DNA from: Curtobacterium pusillum
GTDB lineage: Bacteria > Actinomycetota > Actinomycetes > Actinomycetales > Microbacteriaceae
Reading direction: 5' to 3'
Assembly (NCBI RefSeq): GCF_007680845.1
Contig: NZ_VEIY01000003.1
Coordinates: 1 to 64,000, forward strand
DNA length: 64,000 bases
The translations under genes were made by a program, and so were the position numbers. The notes beneath the pieces were generated by a model. The model was not told the origin of the DNA. It did no database searches and saw nothing but the letters and a program-made list of their open reading frames with translations. Below, in pieces: positions 1 through 9,700 of the stretch (positions within the stretch are counted from its first letter, which is position 1; every line of letters begins with the position of its first letter).

Positions 1-272
1 GCGAGGATGAGCAGCAGCGCGAGGTAGAACCCGGAGAACATCGTCGCGTACCACTCCGGGAAGGCCGCGAACAGGCAGGCTCCCGCGACGATGACCCATG
101 TCTCGTTGAGGTCCCACACGGGGCCGATCGTGTTGATGAGCACGCGGCGGTCGGTGTCGTCCTTGCCGAGGAACGGCAGGGACATGCCGACCCCGAAGTC
201 GAACCCGTCGAGGACGAAGTAGCCGACGAAGAAGACGCCGACGATCGCGAACCAGAGGACAGGGAGATCCAT
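1..272 (-). CDS. cydB: Cytochrome bd quinol oxidase subunit II (5' part only)
   Basis: The frame opens at the ATG at 270-272 and leaves the window at its left edge, so only about 90 N-terminal residues are visible. The start MDLPVLWFAIVGVFFVGYF and the following LDGFDFGVGM are typical of the first helix of CydB. In the family, CydB pairs with CydA in the membrane to form the high-affinity bd-type quinol oxidase used at low oxygen. Only one base separates the cydA stop from this start, so the two are co-transcribed and probably translationally coupled. Whether cydDC follows cannot be seen. Confidence 0.93.
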   Translation of the reverse strand, partial: MDLPVLWFAIVGVFFVGYFVLDGFDFGVGMSLPFLGKDDTDRRVLINTIGPVWDLNETWVIVAGACLFAAFPEWYATMFSGFYLALLLIL

Positions 273-273
273 C

Positions 274-1686
274 TCAGTACACCGTCACGATCGTCTCGGG
301 CGCATCCTGTGCGGGGTCTTCGGGAGTGCTCAGCTCGTCGGCGCGTTGGGCGGCGCCGCGGAGCAGGCGAAACTCCACGACGGCAAGTGCGCCGTAGAGC
401 AGCGTGAACACGACGAGTGAGACCAGGACCTCGATGCCCGTGACGTTCGGCGAAACGCCATCACTCGTCTTCAGCAACCCGAACACGAGCCACGGCTGCC
501 GGCCCATCTCCGTGAAGATCCAGCCGACGGTCATGGCGGCCATCGGCAGCGGGGCCGACCATACCGCCACGCGCCAGATCCAGCGTCGCTGCGGCACGCG
601 CCCGCGACGGAGCAGAACGAGACCGGCGATCGCGAGCAGGACGGAGACGGCGCCGAACCCGATCATCCAGCGGAAGGCCCAGTACGTCACCCAGATGGTG
701 GGGGAGTAGTCGCCCGGTCCGTACGCCTGGACGTACTGCGCTTGGAGTTCACGGATGCCCTCGACCGTGCCGTGGGTGGTGTGCGTCGACAGGAAGGACA
801 AGAGGTAGGGCACGCGGATCGAGAAGAGCTCGTGGACGCCGTCGGGGGTGCCGAGCGTGAAGATCGAGAACGACGCGTCTTTGCCGGACGCCGTGTTGTA
901 GAGCGCCTCGGCAGCGGCCATCTTCATCGGCTGAGTATCGACCATGACGAGGCCGAGCTGGTCTCCCGTGAGCACCGTCACGGCACCGGCGGCAACCATC
1001 GTCCAGAGCCCGAACTTGATCGCGGGCAGCATCGTCTCGAGGTGCTGGTTCCGGGCGAGGTGCCAGCCGGCGACCGCGATGACGACGGCCGCAGCGACCA
1101 TGAACGACGCGGCGATCGTGTGCGGCAACGCAGCGAGCGCGACCTTGTTCGTCACGACCGCCCAGATGTCCGTGAGTTCCGCGCGGCCGCGCGACTCGTC
1201 GAGCTTGAAGCCCACCGGATGTTGCATGAACGCGTTCGCGGCGATGATGAAGTACGCGGAGAGCAGGGTCCCGACCGCGGTGAGCCAGATGCTGGCAAGG
1301 TGCACGCGCTTCGGTAGGCGGTCCCAGCCGAAGATCCAGATGCCGATGAACGCCGCCTCGAGGAAGAACGCGAGGATCCCCTCGAGCGCGAGCGGCGCCC
1401 CGAACACGTCGCCGACGAACCGCGAGTAGGTGGACCAGTTCATGCCGAACTGGAACTCCTGCACGATCCCCGTCACGACGCCCATTGCGAAGTTGATGAG
1501 GAAGATGCGCCCGAAGAACCGCGTCAGCCGCAGGTAGTGCGCGCGGCCGGTGCGGACCCAGGCGGTCTGGAACACGGCGACGACGAACACCATGCCGATG
1601 GTGATGGGGACGAAGAGGAAGTGGTAGATCGTCGTCAGACCGAACTGCCACCGGGACAGCACCAGAGTGCTGAGCAAGTCGTTCAT
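274..1686 (-). CDS. cydA: Cytochrome bd quinol oxidase subunit I
   Basis: This 470-residue membrane protein carries the CydA hallmarks. A heme-ligand His lies in the N-terminal IYHFLFVP, a second candidate His lies in LPHTIAAS near residue 189, and the invariant GRQPW follows the heme Met in IFTEMGRQPW. The quinol-loop segment QPMKMAAAEA has the conserved Lys and Glu. The short Q loop gives a length typical of actinobacterial and Bacillus enzymes. CydA oxidises quinol and reduces oxygen to water with high affinity. It is first in a cydAB operon, and a perfect GGGAC-N4-GTCCC palindrome sits 37 bases before the start codon, so DevR-type hypoxia control is inferred. Confidence 0.96.
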   Translation of the reverse strand: MNDLLSTLVLSRWQFGLTTIYHFLFVPITIGMVFVVAVFQTAWVRTGRAHYLRLTRFFGRIFLINFAMGVVTGIVQEFQFGMNWSTYSRFVGDVFGAPLALEGILAFFLEAAFIGIWIFGWDRLPKRVHLASIWLTAVGTLLSAYFIIAANAFMQHPVGFKLDESRGRAELTDIWAVVTNKVALAALPHTIAASFMVAAAVVIAVAGWHLARNQHLETMLPAIKFGLWTMVAAGAVTVLTGDQLGLVMVDTQPMKMAAAEALYNTASGKDASFSIFTLGTPDGVHELFSIRVPYLLSFLSTHTTHGTVEGIRELQAQYVQAYGPGDYSPTIWVTYWAFRWMIGFGAVSVLLAIAGLVLLRRGRVPQRRWIWRVAVWSAPLPMAAMTVGWIFTEMGRQPWLVFGLLKTSDGVSPNVTGIEVLVSLVVFTLLYGALAVVEFRLLRGAAQRADELSTPEDPAQDAPETIVTVY

Positions 1687-1722
1687 GCGGTTGACTCTGC
1701 TGCCCCCGGCGATGGCTGACCA

Positions 1723-1736
1723 GGGACCTTCGTCCC
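1723..1736. promoter_or_regulatory. DosR/DevR-like box before cydA
   Basis: GGGACCTTCGTCCC is a perfect inverted repeat (GGGAC, 4 bases, GTCCC), very close to the core of the mycobacterial DosR site. It lies between cydA and a small ORF transcribed in the same direction. It is very near the cydA start, so it either serves a short-leader transcript or works together with the site pair at 1915-1953. Confidence 0.65.
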
Positions 1737-1743
1737 GCCGGCG

Positions 1744-1911
1744 TCACTCGCTCGGTTCACTGTCCCGGCACGCCGGCGCCTCCGCCTCGGTTTGCCGCCG
1801 GGCGCGGTCGCGGGCTTCTCGCTTGAGGCGCTCCCATTCGGCCTCGGGGACACGGTGGTGATGGTCGATTGCGTGCACGCACCCCAGACTCGTCCGCAAC
1901 CGCGGCACCAT
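1744..1911 (-). CDS. Small hypothetical protein, possibly leading the cydAB operon
   Basis: A 55-codon frame runs from ATG 1909-1911 to TGA 1744-1746, with an in-frame GTG at 1876-1878 as an alternative start. The product has a [19 protein letters not shown] core, with a Cys and His cluster that could bind metal, followed by a charged helix rich in Arg, Lys and Glu. No family is recognised. It ends 57 bases before cydA on the same strand and begins right beside the two DosR-like boxes at 1915-1953. No clear ribosome site precedes the ATG, so the GTG start or a leaderless mRNA is possible. Coding status is uncertain. Confidence 0.4.
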   Translation of the reverse strand: MVPRLRTSLGCVHAIDHHHRVPEAEWERLKREARDRARRQTEAEAPACRDSEPSE

Positions 1912-1914
1912 CTA

Positions 1915-1953
1915 GTGCCGAAGGTCCCGCCTCGGCCGCGGGACCTTCGGCCC
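1915..1953. promoter_or_regulatory. Double DosR-like site in the cydA/xfp divergent promoter region
   Basis: Two 14-mers face each other: GGGACCTTCGGCAC on the minus strand (1915-1928) and GGGACCTTCGGCCC on the plus strand (1940-1953). Together they give a perfect 13-bp inverted repeat (1918-1930 with 1938-1950) around a 7-base centre. The right box is 77 bases before the xfp start and is well placed to activate it; the left box points toward cydAB. A terminator is unlikely because no gene ends here. Confidence 0.65.
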
Positions 1954-2030
1954 TCGCGACGCCGTCCGACTCCGTCCAGGATCGGGCTGTGCGCGACCGG
2001 TCGGTCGCGACAGGGACCGAGGAAGACGGT

Positions 2031-4574
2031 ATGAGCGACACGAGCACGACGAACAGCAGCACGCCCGCGCACCCAGAAGCAACCGCGTTCCGACGCGGCT
2101 CGGGCGGGCCCGTGGATGACCGGATGCTCGATCAGCTCGACACCTGGTGGCGGACGGCGAATTACCTGTCCGTCGGGCAAATCTACCTGCTCGACAACCC
2201 GCTCCTCCGTCGTCCGCTCACTCGCGAGGACGTCAAACCTCGCCTGCTCGGGCACTGGGGCACGACCCCCGGGCTCAACTTCGTGTACGCGCACCTCAAC
2301 CGCGTCATCCAGGATCGGGACCTTGACACGCTCTACGTCACCGGTCCGGGACACGGTGGCCCGGGCATGGTCGCGAACGCCTACCTGGACGGCACCTACA
2401 GCGAGGTGTACCCGGGGATCCCGCAGACCGAGGACGGCGTCCGGAAACTGTTCCGGCAGTTCTCGTTCCCTGGCGGTATCCCCTCCCACGCGGCACCGGA
2501 GACGCCGGGCTCGATCCACGAGGGCGGAGAACTGGGGTACGCGCTCTCCCACGCGTACGGTGCCGCTTTCGACAACCCGGACCTTCTCGTTGCGGCGGTC
2601 GTCGGCGACGGGGAGGCCGAGACCGGGCCGCTCGCCACGAGCTGGCACTCGAACAAGTTCATTGACCCGCTTCACGACGGTGTCGTCCTGCCAATCCTGC
2701 ACCTCAATGGGTACAAGATCGCGAACCCGACTGTCCTCGCCCGCATCCCCGAAGACGAACTCCTCGCTCTGATGCGTGGCTACGGACACACGCCGTACAT
2801 CGTCTCCGGCGGCTTCGACGGCGAGGACCCCCGGGCCGTGCACGCCCGGATGGCGTCGACCCTCGACCAGGTCCTCGACCAGATCGCCGACATCAAGGAA
2901 CAGGCCGCCGCGGCCACGCTCGATGGTCGACCAGCTTGGCCGATGATCATCCTCCGGACGCCGAAGGGCTGGACGTGCCCTTCGGAGATCGACGGCAAGC
3001 CGGCCGAGGGCAACTGGCGTGCCCACCAGGTGCCCCTCGCGAGCGCCCGCGACACCGAGGAGCATCTCCACGTGCTCGACGGCTGGCTCCGTTCCTACCG
3101 TCCCGAGGAACTGTTCGACGAGACAGGCGCACCCGTGACGCTCGCGACCGCGCTCGCGCCCGAGGGGGACCGCCGCATGAGCGCGAACCCGGTGGCGAAC
3201 GGGGGACTCCTCAAGCGCGACCTGGTGCTCCCGGACTTCCGTGACCACGCGGTCGAAGTGCCGACCCACGGCGGCTCGGTCAACGAATCGACGCGGGTGC
3301 TCGGCGAGTGGCTGGCCGAGGTCGTGCGCCTGAACCCGAACAACTTCAGGATCTTCGGCCCGGACGAGACCGCGTCGAACCGCCTGGGCGCCGTGCTCGA
3401 GGTCACCGACAAGCAGTGGGACGGGGAGTACCGCCCGTCGGACGAGCACCTCGCCCGAGCCGGGCGCGTCATGGAGATGCTCAGCGAACACCAGTGCCAG
3501 GGCTGGCTCGAGGGGTACCTGTTGACCGGTCGGCACGGCCTCTTCACCAGCTACGAGGCGTTCATCCACGTCGTCGACTCGATGCTGAACCAGCACGCCA
3601 AGTGGTTGAAGGTCAGCAAGACGATCCCGTGGCGGCGCCCGATCGCCTCGCTCAACTACCTGCTCTCGTCGCACGTCTGGCGGCAGGACCACAACGGACT
3701 CTCACACCAGGACCCCGGCTTCATCGACCACGTCGTCAACAAGAAGCCCGACGTGGTGCGGGTCTACCTGCCCTTCGACGCGAACACGCTGCTGTCGACC
3801 TACGACCACTGCCTGCGCTCCGTCGACTACGTCAACGTCGTCGTCGCCGGCAAACAGCCCACGTTCAACTGGTTGTCGATGGACGAGGCGATCAAGCACA
3901 TGACCCGCGGCCTCGGCATCTTCGAATGGGCGGGCAACGAGGTCCCCGGCGAGGAACCCGACGTGGTGCTCGCATGCGCCGGTGACGTGCCGACGCTCGA
4001 GACCCTCGCGGCCGTGTCGATCCTGCAGGACGAGGTACCGGACCTGCGCGTCCGCGTTGTGAACGTCGTCGACCTGATGCGCCTCGTCTCCGAGGGTGAA
4101 CACCCGCACGGGCTCTCCGACGCGGAGTACGACGCGGTCTTCACCACCGACAAGCCCGTCATCTTCGCCTACCACGGGTACCCGTGGCTCATCCACCGGC
4201 TGACCTACCGCCGCAACGGCCACGCGAACCTGCACGTGCGCGGCTACAAGGAGGAGGGCACCACGACGACGCCGTTCGACATGGTGATGCTCAACGACAT
4301 GGACCGGTTCCACCTCGTGATCGACGTCCTCGACCGCGTACCCGGTTTCGGATCCCGCTACGCCGGACTCCGCCAACGGATGCAAGACGCCCGAGTAGCG
4401 GCCCGGGCCTACACGCGAGCGCACGGCGAAGACGCGCCGGAGGTCGCCGACTGGACGTGGACCGAGTCGTCGAACAGCGCACACCCGGCCGCGGTGCGCG
4501 CGGCCAATGTCGGCGTCGGCGCGTCGGGACCGGCCGTCTCGGCCGCCGCTTCTACCGGCGGCGACAACGAATGA
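2031..4574 (+). CDS. xfp: Xylulose-5-phosphate/fructose-6-phosphate phosphoketolase
   Basis: The 847-residue enzyme is ThDP-dependent and cleaves xylulose 5-P or fructose 6-P with phosphate to acetyl phosphate plus glyceraldehyde 3-P or erythrose 4-P. The signature GPGHGGPG is near residues 105-112 and the ThDP/Mg motif GDGEAETG near 192-199; the length suits the family. The ATG at 2031 is chosen because AGGAAG precedes it and homologous sequence starts soon after; the frame is open further upstream across the promoter. Acetyl phosphate allows ATP formation by acetate kinase without oxygen. A dehydrogenase gene follows within 35 bases, and a double DosR-like site lies upstream. Confidence 0.96.
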   Translation: MSDTSTTNSSTPAHPEATAFRRGSGGPVDDRMLDQLDTWWRTANYLSVGQIYLLDNPLLRRPLTREDVKPRLLGHWGTTPGLNFVYAHLNRVIQDRDLDTLYVTGPGHGGPGMVANAYLDGTYSEVYPGIPQTEDGVRKLFRQFSFPGGIPSHAAPETPGSIHEGGELGYALSHAYGAAFDNPDLLVAAVVGDGEAETGPLATSWHSNKFIDPLHDGVVLPILHLNGYKIANPTVLARIPEDELLALMRGYGHTPYIVSGGFDGEDPRAVHARMASTLDQVLDQIADIKEQAAAATLDGRPAWPMIILRTPKGWTCPSEIDGKPAEGNWRAHQVPLASARDTEEHLHVLDGWLRSYRPEELFDETGAPVTLATALAPEGDRRMSANPVANGGLLKRDLVLPDFRDHAVEVPTHGGSVNESTRVLGEWLAEVVRLNPNNFRIFGPDETASNRLGAVLEVTDKQWDGEYRPSDEHLARAGRVMEMLSEHQCQGWLEGYLLTGRHGLFTSYEAFIHVVDSMLNQHAKWLKVSKTIPWRRPIASLNYLLSSHVWRQDHNGLSHQDPGFIDHVVNKKPDVVRVYLPFDANTLLSTYDHCLRSVDYVNVVVAGKQPTFNWLSMDEAIKHMTRGLGIFEWAGNEVPGEEPDVVLACAGDVPTLETLAAVSILQDEVPDLRVRVVNVVDLMRLVSEGEHPHGLSDAEYDAVFTTDKPVIFAYHGYPWLIHRLTYRRNGHANLHVRGYKEEGTTTTPFDMVMLNDMDRFHLVIDVLDRVPGFGSRYAGLRQRMQDARVAARAYTRAHGEDAPEVADWTWTESSNSAHPAAVRAANVGVGASGPAVSAAASTGGDNE

Positions 4575-4606
4575 CCACCCACCCACGAGGAGAGGACACG
4601 ATCACC

Positions 4607-5662
4607 ATGAAGGCAGCTCGATACCACGACCGCGGCGACATCCGGATCGAGGAGGTCCCGGCGCCCGAGGCGGCCCCCGGGACGGTCCTCATCGACGTCG
4701 CCTGGTGCGGCATCTGCGGCACCGACCTGCACGAGTACCTCGACGGCCCGATCTTCGTGCCGCCAGCGGGGCACCCACACCCCATCTCGGGCGAAGCAGC
4801 TCCCGTCACGCTCGGGCACGAGATGTCCGGCACGGTCGCGGCACTCGGCGAAGGCATCACCGACCTGCAGATCGGCGAGCACGTCGTCGTCGAGCCGTAC
4901 ATCATCCGCGACGACGTGCCGGTCGGGCCTGGCACCGAGTACCAGCTGTCGCCCGACATGAACTTCATCGGCCTCGCCGGCCGAGGCGGCGGACTCGCCG
5001 AGCGGATCGCGGTCGAGCGGCGATGGGTCCACCCGGTGGGCGACCTGCCGCTCGACCAGGCGGCGCTCATCGAACCACTCTCGGTGGGCCACCATGCCTT
5101 CGTCCGCAGCGGGGCGCGCTCCGGCGACGTCGCGCTCGTGGGCGGCGGCGGACCGATCGGCCTGCTGACCGCGGCCATCTGCAAGGCGGAAGGGCTCACC
5201 GTCATCCTCAGCGAGGTCAGCGCTGCCCGCAAGGCGATGGGCACCCGCACCGGAGTCGCCGACCACGTCCTCGACCCGACCGAGGTCGACGTCCCCGAGC
5301 AGGTCCGCGCCCTCACCGGCGGCCGCGGCGCCGACGTCGCCTTCGAGTGCGCGGGGGTCGACGTCGTCCTCGACACGCTGCTCAGCGGGGTCCGTCCCGG
5401 GGCGGTCATCGTGAACGTGTCGATCTGGGGGCACCGGCCCGTGGTCGATCTCGAGAAGCTCGTGGTCAAGGAGATCGACCTGCGCGGCACCATCGCCTAC
5501 GCCAACGACCACGCCGCGACTATCGAACTCGTCCGATCCGGCAAGCTCGACCTCGCGCCGTTCATCACCGGTCGAATTGCACTCGACGACCTTGTCGAGC
5601 AGGGCTTCGACCAGCTCATCCACCACAACGAGGACCACGTCAAGATCCTCGTGCACCCCTGA
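4607..5662 (+). CDS. Zinc-dependent alcohol dehydrogenase, 2,3-butanediol dehydrogenase type
   Basis: This is a 351-residue medium-chain dehydrogenase. The catalytic-zinc site is seen as [11 protein letters not shown] (Cys about 37) and GHEMSG (His71, Glu72), and the NAD-binding Rossmann turn as GGGGPIGLL near residue 180. The sequence around HPHPISG and LGHEMSG resembles butanediol/acetoin dehydrogenases, but the substrate cannot be fixed from sequence. It would reoxidise NADH during fermentation. The start at 4607 follows AGGAGAGG; an ATG at 4571 overlaps the xfp stop (ATGA) but adds residues not typical of the family. It forms an operon with xfp. Confidence 0.88.
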   Translation: MKAARYHDRGDIRIEEVPAPEAAPGTVLIDVAWCGICGTDLHEYLDGPIFVPPAGHPHPISGEAAPVTLGHEMSGTVAALGEGITDLQIGEHVVVEPYIIRDDVPVGPGTEYQLSPDMNFIGLAGRGGGLAERIAVERRWVHPVGDLPLDQAALIEPLSVGHHAFVRSGARSGDVALVGGGGPIGLLTAAICKAEGLTVILSEVSAARKAMGTRTGVADHVLDPTEVDVPEQVRALTGGRGADVAFECAGVDVVLDTLLSGVRPGAVIVNVSIWGHRPVVDLEKLVVKEIDLRGTIAYANDHAATIELVRSGKLDLAPFITGRIALDDLVEQGFDQLIHHNEDHVKILVHP

Positions 5663-5675
5663 TCCCCACCATTGG

Positions 5676-5720
5676 AGTGCAAGGGACCCGTCCGGCGACG
5701 ACCGGCTGGTCCCTTGCACT
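5676..5720. terminator. Strong hairpin after the xfp-adh operon
   Basis: Perfect 13-bp arms (5676-5688 and 5708-5720, AGTGCAAGGGACC and its complement) enclose 19 bases containing a further CCGG/CCGG pair. It starts 14 bases after the dehydrogenase stop. No T run follows, as is common in actinobacterial terminators. It contains GGGACC but is not spaced like the DosR-type boxes. Confidence 0.6.
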
Positions 5721-5747
5721 TCGCCGTTCCTCAGGGCGATGTGGGCC

Positions 5748-5761
5748 GGGACCAACGACTC
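5748..5761. promoter_or_regulatory. Degenerate DosR-like box before pflB
   Basis: GGGACCAACGACTC matches the local box consensus GGGACCTTCGGCCC at 10 of 14 positions, and a GTCCC lies just beyond it. It is 86 bases before pflB, a normal distance for an activator site. On its own it is weak evidence. Confidence 0.4.
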
Positions 5762-5846
5762 TGTCCCAGCGCGGCCGTGCACTGCACGATCGACTCGTCG
5801 GCATCAGACCGACGCGCCGCCAGCGACCGGGACCGAGGAGAAGACG

Positions 5847-8138
5847 ATGACCATCCAGGAGACCTTCCAACCCACTGCTACCCCGAACCCCGACAATGCG
5901 CTGGGCACGCCCGAGGGGGCCTGGGCGGGTTTCGCTCCGGGCGACTGGTGCGGACGGATCGACGTTCGCGACTTCGTTCAGCGCAACGTGACACCCTACG
6001 AGGGTGACGAGGCGTTCCTCGCCGGGCCGACCGCGCGCACACTCCGGGTCTGGTCGAAGCTCACTGCGATGTTCCCGACGGAGCGGGAGCGCGGCGTGTA
6101 CGACATCGACGCGACCACGCCGGCATCGATCACGGCGCACGAACCGGGCTACATCGATCAGGACGACGAGCTTATCGTGGGGCTGCAGACCGACGCCCCG
6201 TTGAAGCGCGCGATCATGCCCTTCGGCGGTTGGAGGATGGTCGCCGGTGCGCTGCAAACCTACGGGTACCCGGTGTCGACCGAACTGGAGACCATCTTCA
6301 CGAAGTATCGCAAGACGCACAACGACGGAGTGTTCGACGTCTACCCGCCTTCCGTCAAGCGGGCACGACACAGCCACCTGATCACCGGTCTGCCGGACGC
6401 CTACGGTCGCGGTCGCATCATCGGCGATTACCGTCGCGTCTCGCTCTACGGGGTGGACGCGCTCATTGCCGCGAAACGTGCCGAACGCGCCGAACTCGAC
6501 AGCTGGTTGTCCACCGAAACCGTCATCCGCGACCGCGAGGAAAACGCCGAACAGGTCCGGGCGCTCCGGGAGCTCGTGACGATGGCCGACTCGTACGGGT
6601 TCGACATCCGGCGCCCGGCCCGCACCGCGCAAGAGGCCGTGCAGTGGTTGTACTTCGCCTACCTCGGTGCTGTGAAGGAGCAGAACGGCGCGGCTATGTC
6701 GATCGGCCGGAACACGGGGTTCCTCGACGTGTACTTCGAGCGGGACATCGCTGCCGGGGTGCTTGACGAGGAGCAGGCACAGGAACTCGTCGACGACTTG
6801 GTCATCAAGCTCCGGATCGTGCGGTTCCTGCGCACGCCTGAGTACGACGCGCTGTTCTCCGGCGACCCGACCTGGGTGACGGAGACGATCGGCGGGATCG
6901 GTGAAGACGGCCGGACGCTCGTGACGAAGACGGCGTTCCGGTTCCTGCAAACGCTGTACAACCTGGGGCCGGCGCCGGAGCCGAACTTGACCGTGCTGTG
7001 GAGCGCCGACCTGCCCGCGGGCTTCAAACGGTTCTGCGCCCGGGTGTCAATTGACACGTCTGCGATCCAGTACGAGTCCGACGACCTGATCCGAAACGCA
7101 TGGGGCGACGACGCCGCGATCGCGTGCTGCGTGTCCCCGATGCGGATCGGCAAGCAAATGCAGTTCTTTGGTGCGCGGGTGAACGTGGCCAAGGCGCTGC
7201 TGTACGCGGTCAACGGCGGCCGCGACGAGGTGACCGGGGAACAGATCGCCCCGGCTTCTGCCCCGATCGACGACGAGGTGCTCGATTTCGAGACGGTCTG
7301 GGCAAGGTACGACGATCTGCTCGGCTGGCTCGCCGAGACGTACGTCGACGCCCTGAACTGCATCCACTTCATGCACGACAAGTACGCGTACGAGCGGCTC
7401 GAGATGGCGTTGCACGATCGCGAGGTCCTGCGCACCATGGCGTGCGGCATCGCGGGCCTGAGTGTGGCCGCCGACTCGCTGTCGGCGATCCGGTACGCCA
7501 CCGTGCGGCCCGTTCGCGACGACAGCGGGCTCGTCGTCGATTACGAGGTCGAGGGCGAGTTCCCCACGTACGGCAACGACGACGACCGGGCCGACCTGAT
7601 CGCGGCCCGGATCATCGAGCGGTTCATGGACCTGGTGCGCCGGCACCCGACCTACCGGAACGCCGTGCACACCCAGTCGGTGCTCACCATCACCTCGAAC
7701 GTCGTCTACGGCAAGGCCACCGGAAACACCCCGGACGGCCGTCGTGCAGGAGCTCCGTTCGCCCCCGGTGCGAACCCGATGAACGGGCGGGACACGCACG
7801 GCATGCTCGCGGCGGCGCTCAGCGTCGCGAAGCTACCGTACGAGTCGGCGCAGGACGGCATCTCGCTCACGACGACGGTGATCCCGAGCGGACTCGGCCA
7901 GACCGCGGACGAACGAGTCGACAACCTCGTCGGACTGCTCGACGCCTACACGGCGTCCGGCGGCTACCACCTCAACGTCAACGTGCTCTCCCGTGAGACG
8001 CTGCTGGACGCGATGGAGCGGCCGGAGGAGTACCCCCAGCTGACCATCCGGGTGTCCGGATACGCCGTCAACTTCGTCCGCCTGACCAGAGAGCAACAGC
8101 TCGACGTGATCAGCCGGACGTTCCACACCGGTGTCTGA
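5847..8138 (+). CDS. pflB: Formate C-acetyltransferase (pyruvate formate-lyase)
   Basis: This is a 763-residue glycyl-radical enzyme converting pyruvate and CoA to acetyl-CoA and formate. The active-site Cys pair is in AIACCVSPM, and the radical Gly is in [10 protein letters not shown] near residue 738, close to the C-terminus as in PFL. The length fits true PFL (about 760), not the larger diol dehydratase or choline lyase relatives. A ribosome site GAGGAGAAG precedes the ATG. Its activase overlaps the 3' end. Oxygen destroys the active enzyme, so its presence implies genuine anoxic metabolism. Confidence 0.97.
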   Translation: MTIQETFQPTATPNPDNALGTPEGAWAGFAPGDWCGRIDVRDFVQRNVTPYEGDEAFLAGPTARTLRVWSKLTAMFPTERERGVYDIDATTPASITAHEPGYIDQDDELIVGLQTDAPLKRAIMPFGGWRMVAGALQTYGYPVSTELETIFTKYRKTHNDGVFDVYPPSVKRARHSHLITGLPDAYGRGRIIGDYRRVSLYGVDALIAAKRAERAELDSWLSTETVIRDREENAEQVRALRELVTMADSYGFDIRRPARTAQEAVQWLYFAYLGAVKEQNGAAMSIGRNTGFLDVYFERDIAAGVLDEEQAQELVDDLVIKLRIVRFLRTPEYDALFSGDPTWVTETIGGIGEDGRTLVTKTAFRFLQTLYNLGPAPEPNLTVLWSADLPAGFKRFCARVSIDTSAIQYESDDLIRNAWGDDAAIACCVSPMRIGKQMQFFGARVNVAKALLYAVNGGRDEVTGEQIAPASAPIDDEVLDFETVWARYDDLLGWLAETYVDALNCIHFMHDKYAYERLEMALHDREVLRTMACGIAGLSVAADSLSAIRYATVRPVRDDSGLVVDYEVEGEFPTYGNDDDRADLIAARIIERFMDLVRRHPTYRNAVHTQSVLTITSNVVYGKATGNTPDGRRAGAPFAPGANPMNGRDTHGMLAAALSVAKLPYESAQDGISLTTTVIPSGLGQTADERVDNLVGLLDAYTASGGYHLNVNVLSRETLLDAMERPEEYPQLTIRVSGYAVNFVRLTREQQLDVISRTFHTGV

Positions 8139-8925
8139 CGCCGAGGAGCTGCGCAGCACGCAGCAGCGTCCCCACGAGCTCGTCGCACTGCGCACCGGGG
8201 CCGTCGGAAGTGTCCATTCCTGGGAGTTGGTCACGGCCGTCGACGGCCCCGGCACCCGGCTCACCGTGTTCCTATCCGGTTGTCCGCTCCGCTGCCAGTA
8301 CTGCCACAACCCGGACACGTGGCGCATGCGCGACGGCACGATCATGCCCCTGCAGGACGTGCTGGCAGTGATCCGACGGTACCGAACGGTGTTCGCCACC
8401 ACCGGGGGCGGGGTCACCCTGAGCGGCGGGGAACCGCTCATGCAGTCAGCGTTTGTCGCACGTATCTTCGCCGAGTGTCGAGCGCTCGGAGTGCACACGG
8501 CTCTGGACACTTCGGGGTACCTCGGACGGCACGCGACGGACGCTCTGCTCACCGATACCGACCTTGTGCTGCTCGACGTAAAGTCCGGCCTCCCGGAGAC
8601 CTACCGGGAGGTCACGAGCCGTCGACTCGGCCCAACGATCGAGTTCGGTGATCGGCTCGCGGCCTCGGAGGTGCGAACGTGGGTCCGATTCGTGCTCGTC
8701 CCCGGTCTGACCGACGCTCCCGACAATGTGGACGCCGTGGCCGAGATAGTCGCCCGCTGGTCGAACGTCGAGCGCGTCGAGGTCTTGCCATTCCACCAGA
8801 TGGGCGAGAGTAAATGGGAACGGCTCGGCCGGCGGTACGCGCTGCACGGCGTGCAGCCCCCGGAGCAGCCGTTGCTTGAACGTGTGCGGAATCAGTTCCG
8901 GGCCCGTGCACTGACCGTCTTCTGA
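8131..8925 (+). CDS. pflA: Pyruvate formate-lyase activating enzyme (radical SAM)
   Basis: The 264-residue protein has the radical-SAM cluster motif CPLRCQYC (C-x3-C-x2-C) after VFLSG, and [11 protein letters not shown], the PFL-activase form of the SAM-binding GGE segment. It makes the glycyl radical on PflB using S-adenosylmethionine and a 4Fe-4S cluster. The GTG start at 8131 overlaps the pflB stop by 8 bases, indicating translational coupling. An N-terminal extension of about 25 residues precedes the conserved [18 protein letters not shown]. Confidence 0.96.
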   Translation: MSDAEELRSTQQRPHELVALRTGAVGSVHSWELVTAVDGPGTRLTVFLSGCPLRCQYCHNPDTWRMRDGTIMPLQDVLAVIRRYRTVFATTGGGVTLSGGEPLMQSAFVARIFAECRALGVHTALDTSGYLGRHATDALLTDTDLVLLDVKSGLPETYREVTSRRLGPTIEFGDRLAASEVRTWVRFVLVPGLTDAPDNVDAVAEIVARWSNVERVEVLPFHQMGESKWERLGRRYALHGVQPPEQPLLERVRNQFRARALTVF

Positions 8926-8946
8926 CCGACGTGGAGGGATTTTCGC

Positions 8947-8960
8947 GGGACCTTCGGCCC
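8947..8960. promoter_or_regulatory. DosR-like box before the DoxX-like gene
   Basis: GGGACCTTCGGCCC is identical to the xfp-proximal box at 1940-1953. It lies 22 bases after pflA and 87 bases before the DoxX-like gene, so that gene probably has its own hypoxia-responsive promoter. Confidence 0.65.
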
Positions 8961-9016
8961 TGCTTTTGCCGTCTGGTCCGGAGAAGGATGACATCAGCGG
9001 GGCAGAAGGAGCCCCG

Positions 9017-9037
9017 ATGAAGTCCGAAGGGACATGA
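9017..9037 (+). CDS. Six-residue leader peptide, MKSEGT
   Basis: AAGGAG at 9006-9011 is ideally spaced before ATG 9017. The frame reads MKSEGT and stops at TGA 9035-9037, overlapping the next ATG (9034-9036) as ATGA. The arrangement suggests translational coupling to the DoxX-like gene, whose own ATG at 9034 has a poorly spaced ribosome site. Alternatively the downstream gene starts at ATG 9043 and this is chance. Confidence 0.4.
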   Translation: MKSEGT

Positions 9038-9636
9038 GCACCATGACCACCACGACGCACCGCATCCACCACACCCCGCGGCCGACCACGACGGACCGTC
9101 ACGAGCAGACTCGCGCCGAACGGACCCTCGTGACCACCTCGGCTGGTCGACGCACGCTCAGCGGGCTGCGGCTCGCCACCGGATTCATCTTCCTCTGGGC
9201 GTTCCTCGACAAGACGTTCGGCCTGGGGTTCTCGACGCCGTCGGCGGGGGCATGGATCCACGGCGGGAAGCCGAGCCAGGGCTTCCTCATGAGCGATGCG
9301 GTCAGCGGGCCGCTCAAGGGCTTCTTCGCATCGATCGCGAGCCCGACCACGGACGTCCTGTTCATGGCGGGCATGCTCGGGATCGGCGTCGCAGTGATGG
9401 CGGGCGTTGGACTGCGCATCAGCGCTGTCGTCGGGACGGTCCTCATGCTGCTCATGTACCTCGCTGAGTGGCCGTTCGCAGCGAACGCAGCATCGACGAA
9501 CCCGCTCGTCGACTACCACATCGTGTACGCGCTGGCGCTGATCGTGGTCGCCACGCTCTCGGGTGGGGACACCTGGGGATTCGGTGCCTGGTGGAAGCGC
9601 CTCCCGGTCGTCCGCAAGGCCCCCTGGCTGATCTGA
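9034..9636 (+). CDS. DoxX-like four-helix membrane protein
   Basis: The 200-residue protein has a hydrophilic His/Thr-rich N-terminus (about 40 residues) followed by about four hydrophobic segments, including LRLATGFIFLWAFLDKTF, the first-helix pattern of DoxX/DoxD-type proteins. DoxD is the small subunit of thiosulfate:quinone oxidoreductase in archaea, but most bacterial DoxX proteins have no proven function. Its place between pflA and devR and its DosR-like box argue for a role in redox or membrane adaptation to low oxygen. ATG 9043 is an alternative start. Confidence 0.7.
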   Translation: MSTMTTTTHRIHHTPRPTTTDRHEQTRAERTLVTTSAGRRTLSGLRLATGFIFLWAFLDKTFGLGFSTPSAGAWIHGGKPSQGFLMSDAVSGPLKGFFASIASPTTDVLFMAGMLGIGVAVMAGVGLRISAVVGTVLMLLMYLAEWPFAANAASTNPLVDYHIVYALALIVVATLSGGDTWGFGAWWKRLPVVRKAPWLI

Positions 9637-9658
9637 ACGGGGTAGGAGCCACCCGATC

Positions 9659-9696
9659 GCGGAGCCCGAGGACGGAACACCGTCCTCGGGCTCCGC
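9659..9696. terminator. Bidirectional terminator between the DoxX-like gene and devR
   Basis: Perfect 16-bp arms (9659-9674 and 9681-9696) with a 6-base loop lie between two convergent genes. The GC-rich stem lacks a clear T run. Confidence 0.75.
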
Positions 9697-9700
9697 TGCG

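Noticed and set aside
5676..5720. DosR-like operator in front of pflB
   Set aside because: It contains GGGACC and GGTCCC but 19 bases apart, and sits right after a stop codon with a long stem, so a terminator is the better reading.
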